18,250 nucleotides of DNA, taken from NCBI GenBank assembly GCA_022561255.1, contig JADFRO010000015.1, positions 1-18,250 on the forward strand, read 5' to 3'. Positions 7,377-15,334 of the stretch are shown piece by piece. Source of the stretch: Planctomycetota bacterium (GTDB lineage: Bacteria; Planctomycetota; Phycisphaerae; UBA1845). How positions within the stretch are numbered: the first letter of the stretch is position 1; each line of letters opens with the position of its first letter. A program made the translations under genes and the position numbers. The notes under the pieces were generated by a model. It did not search any database. It worked only from the letters and a program-made list of their open reading frames with translations, and was not told where the DNA came from.

Positions 7377-7481
7377 CGGGCCATCAAACGCAAGGCGGGC
7401 AGCACCGACCTGACGATTGAGCTCCTCCCCGGCGCGCAACGCATTCACGGCGAACCGGCGGGCGGAACGAAGGGTCCACCG

Positions 7482-8765
7482 ATGGCGCCTCAAGGAGGAA
7501 CAGTCCGGTCGAAGGGAGCGTACGTTTGCGCCTCCGCGTTCCTTCTGACGCTCTGCGCCAGCGGCCTTCGCGCGCGTGACCCGTCGGCAACTCCAACGGA
7601 ATCAACTCCCTCTTCATCGTTGCGTATTCGCAAAGTACGCGTGCTGATCGTTTCCCAAGCACCTCGCGTTCGGCTTCGCTCGAGCGATAGGCTTGTCGTT
7701 CTCGACGCGAGCGGAGGGGTTCAGGGCCGCTTCGACCCGGACACAGCCGTTGTGATCACACCGCGCGGAGGGAAGTCCCTTCGCGTCGGCGACTCTCTTC
7801 GCGTTTCGTCGGGGGCTACGATTCGATCGCAGGACGGAGCGCCGATTCGCGTGTCGCAGCGCCAAGGTGATGAATGGTCGCCGGAGTTCTCCTACCACGG
7901 GTGGATACATTTGAAGGTCACCGAGGGTCGCCGGCTCGATGTGATCAACCACGTCGACGTTGAGTCGTACGTCGCGTGTGTCGTGGCCAACGAAGTTTGG
8001 CCGACCTTCCACGAAGAGGCCTATCGCGCTCAGGCGATCGTTTCACGCAGTTTCGTGCTCTATCAGATGGATCGCCGACCGGCGACCGACGTCGACGTTA
8101 CCGCGACGCAAGGATCACAGGTCTATCGCGGTATACGTACGGACGGACCGGGAGGCCGGGCTGCGGAGGCAACCGAATATACGCGCGGCCTGGTCCTCAC
8201 CCATCGCAGCGACACCGGGCGCGATCAGCTCTTCTGCACGTACTACAGCGCTGCCTGCGGCGGCATGTCGCAATCGGCGGCGCTGCTCGGCGCGGAGGGC
8301 GACGTCGAACCGCTCCACGGCGGCGTCGCATGCGATTACTGTCGGATCGCTCCGGGCGACAACTATCGCTGGGGTCCCGAAACCCTCTCGGCCGCTGATG
8401 TGTTAAGACGCCTCGCAGCGCGCTATCCGAGCATCACCTCGTTGGGACGTATTCGCAGGATTACGCCCATCGAGCGGACGCCGGCGGGCAGACCCGTCAC
8501 CCTTCGGATTTACGGCACCGGTGGAACGTCGCACGACATACTTGCGGAGCGCTTTCGCGTTGCGATCGGCGGCATGGTCGCCAAGAGTACCGATTGTCGA
8601 ATCACGGTCGGTAACGGTGAAGTCGTTTTTGATGAGGGAAAAGGTTTTGGGCACGGGCTGGGGCTATGTCAGTGGGGAACGCAAGGCCAGGCCCTCGAAG
8701 GCAAACGTGCGGGAGAGATACTCGCGTTTTATTACCCCGGCTCACGACTGCTTCGGGCGTATTAG
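7482..8765 (+). CDS. SpoIID/LytB-domain protein, probable exported peptidoglycan lytic enzyme
   Basis: A 427-residue protein starting with a signal peptide (AYVCASAFLLTLCASGLRA). Its ATG lies 7 nt after GAAGGG. The SpoIID domain spans roughly residues 145-300: VINHVDVESYVACVVANEVWP carries Glu171, aligned with the catalytic Glu of SpoIID lytic transglycosylases. AYRAQAIVSRSFVLYQM and FCTYYSAACGGMSQSA follow. Cysteines in the latter and in GVACDYC match the positions where SpoIID proteins can bind a metal. The C-terminal GFGHGLGLCQWGTQGQALEG is the family hallmark. In Bacillus, SpoIID cleaves denuded glycan during engulfment. Here no other sporulation gene is visible, so a wall-remodelling role in vegetative cells is the more likely reading. 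It converges on atpC, with stop codons 24 bp apart. Confidence 0.85.
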   Translation: MAPQGGTVRSKGAYVCASAFLLTLCASGLRARDPSATPTESTPSSSLRIRKVRVLIVSQAPRVRLRSSDRLVVLDASGGVQGRFDPDTAVVITPRGGKSLRVGDSLRVSSGATIRSQDGAPIRVSQRQGDEWSPEFSYHGWIHLKVTEGRRLDVINHVDVESYVACVVANEVWPTFHEEAYRAQAIVSRSFVLYQMDRRPATDVDVTATQGSQVYRGIRTDGPGGRAAEATEYTRGLVLTHRSDTGRDQLFCTYYSAACGGMSQSAALLGAEGDVEPLHGGVACDYCRIAPGDNYRWGPETLSAADVLRRLAARYPSITSLGRIRRITPIERTPAGRPVTLRIYGTGGTSHDILAERFRVAIGGMVAKSTDCRITVGNGEVVFDEGKGFGHGLGLCQWGTQGQALEGKRAGEILAFYYPGSRLLRAY

Positions 8766-8781
8766 CAGGTGCGTTCACCGC
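8765..8781. terminator. Small hairpin between the convergent spoIID-like gene and atpC
   Basis: GC and GGTG (8765-8771, with one bulged A) pair with CACC and GC (8776-8781) around a CGTT loop. This is the only structure in the 24-bp gap between the two convergent stop codons. There is no T-tract on either strand, so bidirectional termination here is only a suggestion. Confidence 0.2.
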
Positions 8782-8789
8782 TACCCGGG

Positions 8790-9194
8790 CTACTTCGCTC
8801 GCGACAGTTTGATCTGGACCTTGGCTCGCTGAATAGCCCGGTTGCGTGCATCCACCGATTCGACGTCTGTGCCCTTCATTGCGCGAGCTTCGACCAGCGC
8901 CTGGCTCGCCGCCTCGGGGTCAATGTCGGCAGCCGGGAGCGCCTGTTCGGTCAGAATCGTCATCCGATTTCCGACCACCTGGACAAACCCGCCGTCTATG
9001 AACAGTAGGTGCTTTTCGGTAGGCGACTCCACTCGAAGTTGGCCAATGCCCAGCTTGCACAGCAAAGGAGCGCGCTTCGTAAGTACGCCCATCTCCCCAT
9101 CGTGCGCCGGAAAGGCGACGAAGGTGGATTCACACTCCAACACCGCACGCTCCGGCGTGATGACGCTGCACTGAAATGTATCCGTCGTCGCCAT
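8790..9194 (-). CDS. atpC: F1Fo ATP synthase subunit epsilon
   Basis: The product is 134 residues from the ATG at 9194. A TTG two codons upstream is also in frame, but the ATG is preferred. The N-terminal beta-sandwich is recognisable from FQCSVITPERAVLE, FVAFPAHDGEMGVLTKRAPL and LFIDGGFVQVVGNRMTILTE. A short helical C-terminal hairpin (ASQALVEARA to NRAIQRAKVQIKL) follows. Epsilon sits on the central stalk with gamma. It couples rotation to catalysis and can inhibit ATP hydrolysis. It is the last gene of the operon, 43 nt after atpD, and ends next to the convergent spoIID-like gene. Confidence 0.93.
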   Translation of the reverse strand: MATTDTFQCSVITPERAVLECESTFVAFPAHDGEMGVLTKRAPLLCKLGIGQLRVESPTEKHLLFIDGGFVQVVGNRMTILTEQALPAADIDPEAASQALVEARAMKGTDVESVDARNRAIQRAKVQIKLSRAK

Positions 9195-9237
9195 GGTCAA
9201 ACCGTCAAATCGCTACGAAGTCGCCAACTGTGTAGCC

Positions 9238-10686
9238 TTAGCCCTTCGCAAGTTTCTCCGCCTTGGCCGCCGCTTCCTCGATGTTGCCCACGTACATGAA
9301 AGCCTGCTCCGTAAGATGATCCCACTTGCCGTCGCACAACTCCTCGAACGACCGGATGGTGTCCTCACGCGAGGTGTAGTTGCCCGGGAGACCCGTGAAC
9401 TGCTCAGCGACGAAGAACGGTTGCGACAAAAAACGCTCGATCTTACGGGCGCGAGCGACGGTGCTCTTGTCCTCCTCGCTTAACTCATCCACGCCGAGAA
9501 TCGCGATAATGTCCTGAAGATCCTTGTAGCGTTGGAGAATCTGCTGCACGCGGCGGGCGACGGCGTAATGGCGCTCGCCGATGTACTCCGGCGCGATGAG
9601 GCGACTGCTCGATGCCAGCGGGTCGACCGCCGGGTAGATGCCCTTCTCCGCAATGCCGCGCTCGAGGTTGACCGTACTGTCGAGGTGTGCAAACGCAGCC
9701 GCAGGCGCCGGGTCGGTGTAGTCGTCAGCCGGAACGTAGATCGCCTGAATACTCGTAACCGCACCGCGCTTGGTCGAAGTGATGCGCTCCTGAAGCTGAC
9801 CCATCTCCGTTGCAAGCGTCGGCTGATACCCGACGGCCGACGGCATGCGGCCCAAAAGCGCCGAAACCTCCGAGCCCGCCTGCGAAAAACGGAAGATGTT
9901 ATCGATAAACAAGAGTGTGTCCGCCCCGGTTTGATCACGAAAATACTCAGCCATCGTCAGCGCAGAAAGCGCGACACGAAGTCTCGCGCCGGGCGGTTCG
10001 TTCATCTGCCCGAACACCATGACCGTTTGATCGATGACGCTCTTGCCCGTGTCGCCGATCTTCGCCTCCTGCATCTCAAGCCAGAGATCGTTACCCTCGC
10101 GGGTGCGCTCGCCGACACCGGCGAAGCATGAATAACCGCTGTGATAGCGGGCCAAACGAGCGATCAACTCCTGAATAATAACCGTCTTGCCCACGCCGGC
10201 ACCGCCGAACAGGCCGGCCTTCCCACCGCGAACCAGTGGGCAGAGCAGGTCGATCACTTTGATGCCGGTCTCGAACAGCTCGGTTTTGGATGTAAGTTCG
10301 TAGAGTTTCGGAGGATCGCAATGGATCGGCTTGCGCTCTTTTGTCGTAACGGGACCACGACCGTCGATCGGATCTCCGACCAGGTTGAACACGCGTCCGA
10401 GCGTCTCTTCACCCACCGGAACCGTCACCGGTCCGCCCGTATCACGAATCTCGGCACCTCGCTGTACGCCGTCGGTTGATCCCAGCGCGACCGCGCGGAT
10501 CGATCCGCCGCCGAGATGCTGGGCGACTTCACACCACAGCCGCTCCGTCGTCGTCTCACCCAGCACGGTTCGCTTGACGTAAAGCTCCAGCGCGTTGAAG
10601 ATCCTCGGCATCCGATCCTCCGCGAACTGGGCGTCCAGCGTCGAACCGATGACCTGCGTAACTCTGCCGATGTTGCCGTTTTCCAT
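9238..10686 (-). CDS. atpD: F1Fo ATP synthase subunit beta (catalytic)
   Basis: This 482-residue protein starts at an ATG with AGGG about 10 nt upstream. It holds the catalytic nucleotide sites of F1: Walker A GGAGVGKT with Lys167, catalytic Glu193 in GVGERTREGNDLW, the Walker B-type LLFIDNIFRF, and the DELSEEDK motif that contacts gamma. The Lys-to-Glu spacing of 26 is the same as in mitochondrial beta (162/188). The C-terminal helical domain is complete, ending in IEEAAAKAEKLAKG. Length is slightly above E. coli beta (460), mostly through N-terminal-domain loops. It lies between atpG (59 nt) and atpC (43 nt), as in most bacteria. Confidence 0.97.
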   Translation of the reverse strand: MENGNIGRVTQVIGSTLDAQFAEDRMPRIFNALELYVKRTVLGETTTERLWCEVAQHLGGGSIRAVALGSTDGVQRGAEIRDTGGPVTVPVGEETLGRVFNLVGDPIDGRGPVTTKERKPIHCDPPKLYELTSKTELFETGIKVIDLLCPLVRGGKAGLFGGAGVGKTVIIQELIARLARYHSGYSCFAGVGERTREGNDLWLEMQEAKIGDTGKSVIDQTVMVFGQMNEPPGARLRVALSALTMAEYFRDQTGADTLLFIDNIFRFSQAGSEVSALLGRMPSAVGYQPTLATEMGQLQERITSTKRGAVTSIQAIYVPADDYTDPAPAAAFAHLDSTVNLERGIAEKGIYPAVDPLASSSRLIAPEYIGERHYAVARRVQQILQRYKDLQDIIAILGVDELSEEDKSTVARARKIERFLSQPFFVAEQFTGLPGNYTSREDTIRSFEELCDGKWDHLTEQAFMYVGNIEEAAAKAEKLAKG

Positions 10687-10745
10687 GAGTCAAACCCTAT
10701 CTAACCGGCACCGTGCCGTATCTTAATCCCAAACGTCAGTCGCAA

Positions 10746-11624
10746 TTACTCCAGCGCGTTAGCCCCGCCGACGATGTCCAGCAGCTCCAACGTAATCTGT
10801 GTCTGCCGCGCTCGGTTGTACTTTCTCGTTAAAGCGGTAATCATGTCACCGGCCGCTTCCGTCGCCGCCTTCATCGCCACCATGCGTGCAATTTGCTCGC
10901 TCGCAGCGGCGTCGGTGAAGCACTGAAACAGCCGGACACGCACCGTCGCGGGCAGCAACTCCTCGAGCAATTCTTTGGGATTCGGCGAAAATTCGTACTG
11001 CACGTTCCCCTGCTTGCCGTTGGAGGCGTCGTCGGATTTTTCGCGCGTTAGCGGAAGAAGCTGTATCACCGTGGGAACCTGCTTGCCCGCGGAGACGAAA
11101 CGCATGTAGACGACGTGGGCTGCGGAGATTTCACCTCGCACAAAACGATCCATCAGCTCGTTGGCAATCGGGTCCACGTCGGAAAACTTCGGCGCGTCGC
11201 CGATGTGCGTGATCTCCTGACGCATCTCGCGCCCCAGAAACCGCAGATAGCCGATTCCCTTCTTGCCGGACATGTAGACGTCGCAATCCGTACCGCTTTC
11301 CTCTTGATCTTTCAGATGAGCCACGGCTGTCCGAAGAAGCGACGCGTTGTAACCGCCGCACAGACCACGATGACTGGTCAACCCAACAAGCGCCGACCGT
11401 GTCGCGGTCGACTCGGTCTTCATCAAGGGATGCTCAGCACCATCAGCGACGCCGGTGAGATCAGCCACCAGCTCCGCGAGACGCTCCGTATACGGCTTGG
11501 TCGCTACCGCTCGGTTGAACGCAGCTTGGAAGCGCGCCGTGGCGATCAGTTGCATCGTCCGCGTAATCTTGCGGATGTTGCGAACCGTCTTGCGACGCTT
11601 GACGATGATTCGTGCGTTGGCCAT
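10746..11624 (-). CDS. atpG: F1Fo ATP synthase subunit gamma (rotor shaft)
   Basis: This 292-residue subunit forms the asymmetric shaft turning inside the alpha3beta3 ring. The N-terminal coiled-coil helix begins IVKRRKTVRNIRKITRTMQL and continues with IATARFQAA. The C-terminal partner helix contains MVAMKAATEAAGDMITALTR, followed by KYNRARQTQITLELLDIVGG, the conserved family end. The central Rossmann-like domain includes SHRGLCGGYN. Length matches the usual 285-295. The ATG at 11624 has only a weak ribosome site. It sits 64 nt after atpA and 59 nt before atpD. Confidence 0.96.
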   Translation of the reverse strand: MANARIIVKRRKTVRNIRKITRTMQLIATARFQAAFNRAVATKPYTERLAELVADLTGVADGAEHPLMKTESTATRSALVGLTSHRGLCGGYNASLLRTAVAHLKDQEESGTDCDVYMSGKKGIGYLRFLGREMRQEITHIGDAPKFSDVDPIANELMDRFVRGEISAAHVVYMRFVSAGKQVPTVIQLLPLTREKSDDASNGKQGNVQYEFSPNPKELLEELLPATVRVRLFQCFTDAAASEQIARMVAMKAATEAAGDMITALTRKYNRARQTQITLELLDIVGGANALE

Positions 11625-11688
11625 GAATCCGTTGGAAACTTCGTTTGTCGAGCTCAGCCGATGGCGGCTGCCGTCTCAGTGATCTCGC

Positions 11689-13416
11689 TTATTCCTTCGT
11701 TTTACTGACGAACTGCACCTTGAAATCGCCGATCACCTTACCCAGAGTGGCTGCCAAGTCGTCGGACAGCTCCCCCGTTTCGGTAATCTCGTTGCCGATC
11801 TCGGGGAATTCATCGTCAATGTGCCGGAGCAGCGCTTCTTCAAACGGACGAACCTCCGTCAGCGGTAGATCGTCCATGTAGCCCTTACTTCCCGCGAAAA
11901 TGCTGACGATCTGGCGAGCGAGAGTGAACGGGGCGTACTGCGGCTGCTTGAGAAGCTCAACCATGCGGGCACCGCGATCGAGCTGCTGCTGTGTAGCCTT
12001 GTCCAATTCCGTACCGAGTTGGGAGAACGCCTCCAGCTCGCGGAAGGCTGCAAGGTCCAGTCGCAAGGAGCCGGCGATCTTCTTCATCGCCTTTCGCTGC
12101 GCGTTTCCGCCGACGCGTGAAACACTGATTCCCACGTTAACCGCCGGGCGAACACCGGCGAAAAACAGGTCCGGTTCGAGGTAGATCTGCCCGTCGGTGA
12201 TCGAAATCACGTTCGTGGGGATGTACGCGGCAACCTCACCCTCCATCGTTTCGATGATGGGCAGCGCGGTCATCGAACCGCCCGAGTCCGGGAAGCGATG
12301 AACTTTGTAGCTGCTTTTATCTGAAAGGGACGCAAGCCAAGCCTCAGCCTTATCCTTGCCACTTGGGCGATGGTAGAGGCCGTCCGTATCGTCCGGGCGG
12401 TGCTCAACCGTTGCGCCGAATCCGTCCGGGTGCTTTTTGGCGACCGATCGGTCCCTGCAGTCGTCGCTTGTGCCCGTGGGAACCACCGCGTATTCGTCGC
12501 GCACCTTGCAGCTTCGCTCCAGCAGGCGCGAGTGCAGGTAGAACACGTCACCCGGATACGCCTCGCGGCCCGGCGGTCGCCGAAGCAGCAGCGACAACTG
12601 ACGGTACGCGTGGGCTTGTTTGGTCAGATCGTCATACACACAGAGAGTTGCTCGACCCTCCCCATACATGAAAAACTCAGCCATCGAAGCGCCGGCGTAA
12701 GGGGCGATGAACTGCAGCGGAGCGGGGTCGGAAGCCGACGCGTTGACCACAATGGTGTAGTCCATCGCGCCGAGATCACGAAGCTTCTCGACGACGCCGA
12801 CCACCGTCGAGTCCTTTTGGCCAACCGCGACGTAAATACAGATCACGTCGCCGCCCTTTTGATTGACGATCGTATCAATGGCGATGGCGGTCTTGCCGGT
12901 TTTCCGGTCGCCGATGATCAGCTCGCGCTGTCCTCGACCGATCGGAATCATGCTGTCGATCGCCTTGATGCCGGTTTGCAGCGGCTCGGTGACCGGCTGA
13001 CGTTCCGCGATGCCGGGGGCTTTGAATTCCAGCGGACGTCGATAGGGCGTTTCGATGGGGCCCTTGCCGTCCAGCGGTTCTCCCAAAGGATTCACCACGC
13101 GGCCGATCATCGCCTCGCCAACGGGAACCGATAGGAGTTCCCCCGTCCGGCGGACCTCGTCGCCCTCCTTGATGCCAGTGTAATCGGTGAGGATTACGAC
13201 GCCGACCGAGCTTTCCTCAAGGTTGAAAACCTGCCCGTGAGCGCCGTTGGAAAACTCCAGACGTTCGCCGGCCATCGCATTGGACAAACCGTAGATGCGC
13301 GCGATGCCGTCACCGACCTCGAGAACCCTACCGACCTCTGCGACGTCAACCTGCCCACGATATTGGCGGATTTCCTCCGTGATCACCGAGGAAATTTCAT
13401 CGACTCTAAATTTCAT
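11689..13416 (-). CDS. atpA: F1Fo ATP synthase subunit alpha with a ~61-residue net insertion
   Basis: At 575 residues it is clearly longer than the usual 500-515. The regulatory nucleotide site is intact: GDRKTGKT with Lys175, the same number as mitochondrial alpha. The arginine finger in ISVSRVGG is Arg434, against 373 in mitochondrial alpha, so about 61 extra residues lie between these two points. They fall at residues about 310-378 (bases 12283-12489), between the conserved HSRLLERSCKVRDEY and GGSMTALPIIET. There the mitochondrial protein has a loop of only about eight residues. The insert is hydrophilic and charged, stays in frame, and does not disturb any motif. It is too short for an intein and lacks intein splice motifs. 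Flanking sequence is well conserved (LLLRRPPGREAYPGDVFYLH, AYIPTNVISITDGQIYLE). atpH precedes by 38 nt and atpG follows after 64 nt. Confidence 0.96.
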   Translation of the reverse strand: MKFRVDEISSVITEEIRQYRGQVDVAEVGRVLEVGDGIARIYGLSNAMAGERLEFSNGAHGQVFNLEESSVGVVILTDYTGIKEGDEVRRTGELLSVPVGEAMIGRVVNPLGEPLDGKGPIETPYRRPLEFKAPGIAERQPVTEPLQTGIKAIDSMIPIGRGQRELIIGDRKTGKTAIAIDTIVNQKGGDVICIYVAVGQKDSTVVGVVEKLRDLGAMDYTIVVNASASDPAPLQFIAPYAGASMAEFFMYGEGRATLCVYDDLTKQAHAYRQLSLLLRRPPGREAYPGDVFYLHSRLLERSCKVRDEYAVVPTGTSDDCRDRSVAKKHPDGFGATVEHRPDDTDGLYHRPSGKDKAEAWLASLSDKSSYKVHRFPDSGGSMTALPIIETMEGEVAAYIPTNVISITDGQIYLEPDLFFAGVRPAVNVGISVSRVGGNAQRKAMKKIAGSLRLDLAAFRELEAFSQLGTELDKATQQQLDRGARMVELLKQPQYAPFTLARQIVSIFAGSKGYMDDLPLTEVRPFEEALLRHIDDEFPEIGNEITETGELSDDLAATLGKVIGDFKVQFVSKTKE

Positions 13417-13454
13417 GGCTTCAACTTTCGAGTGTTCAAATCAATCACGCGGAC

Positions 13455-14060
13455 CTACTCCGCGCTTCCCACGACGTACGTTCTACCACTATGAATCTCG
13501 CGCGAGGCGCGATCGAGCAGCCTGTCAGCCATTACGATGAGCTTCCGGGACACGCTCGTATCGAGCTTTTCGTCGCCCAACCGGGCCACCATGCCGCCGA
13601 TCAGCGATTCGTCGACGGTCTCCACAAGCTCAGCCCGCTTACCCGTCTTGCTCGAAAACATGTCGCGCAACCGTGATCGCGCGGCGTCGCTCAGCGGCGT
13701 GGCTGTCGTGATGTACACCTCCACGTTGCCCTTCCGATCCTCGTGAGTAGCGTGATAAGTCTCCGCGACGGCGCCCAATAGCCCGAGTCGCTCGTTGCGG
13801 TTCAGCACCTGGAGCGCGTCGATCAGCAGATCGCTGTACCTACCTCGCAGGAGTTTCTCCAGCGTCGCAGCACGAACGGTCACGTCGACCGTCGGACTCG
13901 ATAAGAAAGTCGCCAGCTCCGCATCGCCCGCGACGTAAGCTGCCAGGTCCGCAAGCTCCGCCCCCAAGGCTTCCGCCTCGTTGCGCTCCTCTGCCAACGT
14001 TAGCATCGAATCGCTATAAACCTTCGCAAGCGTTAGTTGTTCGCCGTCGAACTTCGACAT
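13455..14060 (-). CDS. atpH: F1Fo ATP synthase subunit delta
   Basis: The product is 201 residues from the ATG at 14060, which has GAGG 6 nt upstream. The adjoining TTG is not needed. Delta (OSCP equivalent) caps F1 and ties it to the b stator. The N-terminal six-helix domain includes AKVYSDSMLTLAEERNEAEA and FLSSPTVDVTVRAATLEKLL. The C-terminal part has NRNERLGLLGAVAETYHAT, the beta-rich GNVEVYITTATPLSDAAR, and the conserved DESLIGGMVARLGDEKLDTS. Length is slightly above E. coli delta (177), in the common bacterial range. It is spaced 33 nt from atpF and 38 nt from atpA. Confidence 0.94.
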   Translation of the reverse strand: MSKFDGEQLTLAKVYSDSMLTLAEERNEAEALGAELADLAAYVAGDAELATFLSSPTVDVTVRAATLEKLLRGRYSDLLIDALQVLNRNERLGLLGAVAETYHATHEDRKGNVEVYITTATPLSDAARSRLRDMFSSKTGKRAELVETVDESLIGGMVARLGDEKLDTSVSRKLIVMADRLLDRASREIHSGRTYVVGSAE

Positions 14061-14093
14061 CAAAACCTCGTCGCGGCCACTGAGCCCACCCCG

Positions 14094-14693
14094 CTAGCTC
14101 CGGCCTACCTTCTCTAAATCGTCGATCGACTCCGAGATCAACCGCTCATGGTCGCCGGCGTTAAGCTCCTTGCGAATGATCTTGCCGGCTACCTCCGTCG
14201 CGAGCTTGGCGCCTATCGTGTATAGCTCCTTGACGGCTGTGTCCGTTGCGAGTGCGATCTCACGCTTGGCACGATCGAGGCTCGCCTGGGCCTCCACCTT
14301 GGCGTCATCCTCGATCTTGCGTTTGAGCACTTCGGCATCGCGGCGACCTTCGTCCACGATCGCGGTTGCTTCGGCGCGGGCAGCCACCAGCTTTTCGGTA
14401 TATTCCTTGAGCTGTTGCCCGGCGTCCTCGCGGTCCCGCTTGGCCTGGGTGAGCGAATCCCGAATAAAATCTTCCCGCTTTTGCAAAGCCGACAGGATCG
14501 GCCCCCACGCGAACTTGCCCAGAACACCGAGCACGACAAAGAACGTGATCAAAGTCCAGACGATGTTCCCAAGGTCGCCCGTAAACAGCGTGGATTGCTC
14601 CCCGCCACCTTCCGACCCCAAGGTCGTCGTCGCCGACGTGAAGATCGCAAACAGCGACAAAGCGGAAACAAAATAGATGCGCTTCGCTTTCAT
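14094..14693 (-). CDS. atpF: F1Fo ATP synthase subunit b with a signal-peptide-like N-terminus
   Basis: The product is 199 residues from the ATG at 14693 (GAGAG upstream). A TTG 12 codons further up is less likely. After MKAKR comes a hydrophobic stretch (IYFVSALSLFAIFTSATTT) and a polar, Gly/Glu-rich break. The ordinary b-subunit membrane anchor follows (NIVWTLITFFVVLGVLGKFAW). The rest is a long charged coiled coil (about residues 65-180: LQKREDFIRDSLTQAKRDRE, VDEGRRDAEVLKRKIEDDAK, and on) that forms the peripheral stalk and meets delta. The extra N-terminal hydrophobic segment looks like a cleavable signal peptide or an added transmembrane helix; ordinary b has only one. The gap to atpE (156 nt) is the largest in the operon. 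Confidence 0.92.
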   Translation of the reverse strand: MKAKRIYFVSALSLFAIFTSATTTLGSEGGGEQSTLFTGDLGNIVWTLITFFVVLGVLGKFAWGPILSALQKREDFIRDSLTQAKRDREDAGQQLKEYTEKLVAARAEATAIVDEGRRDAEVLKRKIEDDAKVEAQASLDRAKREIALATDTAVKELYTIGAKLATEVAGKIIRKELNAGDHERLISESIDDLEKVGRS

Positions 14694-14788
14694 TCGACTC
14701 TCATCCCACAACCAACGCTCCAAGGCCAAGCGATCGCCGCCCGCGCCGCAGGCTCTGACTTAGCTACGAGCCCAGTCACCCGCCACCT

Positions 14789-14814
14789 GAGCCGCGGGCT
14801 TCAGCCCGTGCGAT
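14789..14814 (+). repeat. Dispersed palindromic (REP-like) element, copy 2, in the atpE-atpF gap
   Basis: It contains a perfect stem CGGGCT/AGCCCG (14795-14808) with a 2-nt apex. The whole 26 nt matches the element at 4473-4499. A second inverted repeat (CGCTCT/AGAGCG, 14819-14832) lies 5 nt away, so the atpE-atpF intergenic RNA carries two adjacent hairpins. Confidence 0.55.
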
Positions 14815-14849
14815 GCCACGCTCTGTAGAGCGAGTCATCCGACACAGTT

Positions 14850-15200
14850 CTACTTGATGGCTGCGAGGAACCCGCCCAACACCGCAAACAACGTCGCACC
14901 TTCGATCATCGCCGCCGTGATAATCATGGCTGTGCTGATCTGTCCAGCAGCCTCTGGCTGACGCGCCATCGACTCGACCGCACTTCCACCGATGCGCCCG
15001 ATGCCCGCAGCCCCACCCATGACAGCCAGGCCCGCTCCGATCGCACCACCGAGATTGGCGGCGGTCACACCGGGAAACACCGCACTTCCACACGCCGACG
15101 CACCGTCGCTGTCCTCCTGCGCCATCACTGGCGAAGCAATCATCAGCACGGTACCGACCGCGACCAGCGTCAAACACCTCTTCGCAAATTTTCTACTCAT
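14850..15200 (-). CDS. atpE: F1Fo ATP synthase subunit c with a signal-peptide-like N-terminus
   Basis: The product is 116 residues from the ATG at 15200, placed 5 nt after an excellent GGAAGAGG site. Ordinary c is about 70-85 residues. The first 27 residues (MSRKFAKR, then CLTLVAVGTVLMIASPVMA) look like a signal peptide with an AxA-like cleavage site before QEDSDG. The usual hairpin follows: helix 1 (LGGAIGAGLAVMGGAAGIG), polar loop ESMARQPEA and helix 2 with the ion-carrying Glu100 in MIEGATLFAVLGG. The residue after this Glu is Gly, and the helix-1 Gln of Na+-binding c rings is absent, so proton coupling is the better guess. The c ring turns in the membrane as protons pass subunit a. Gaps on both sides (134 and 156 nt) set this gene apart in the operon. 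Confidence 0.93.
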   Translation of the reverse strand: MSRKFAKRCLTLVAVGTVLMIASPVMAQEDSDGASACGSAVFPGVTAANLGGAIGAGLAVMGGAAGIGRIGGSAVESMARQPEAAGQISTAMIITAAMIEGATLFAVLGGFLAAIK

Positions 15201-15334
15201 CGTAACCTCTTCCACATTCGTTAGTGCTACTCCGTGGGATCGAGCAGCCGGTTGTCGTCGCCATCGCAGTCACGCCTTACGACCCGAGTGTCCCACCGCT
15301 GTCCGGGCATGGCAACGTTAGTTATCGTTCACAG

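Noticed and set aside
12283..12489. Intein or selfish insertion in atpA
   Set aside because: The insert is about 69 codons and lacks splice-junction Cys/Ser/His-Asn blocks. The length fits a loop extension, not an intein.
12370..13134. 254-codon plus-strand frame opposite atpA
   Set aside because: It lies entirely inside atpA, whose protein sequence is strongly conserved; there is no ribosome site.
14850..15200. Sodium-coupled c ring
   Set aside because: The Gln in helix 1 and the Ser/Thr after the ion-binding Glu of Na+-type c subunits are not present (sequence is MIEGATLF).
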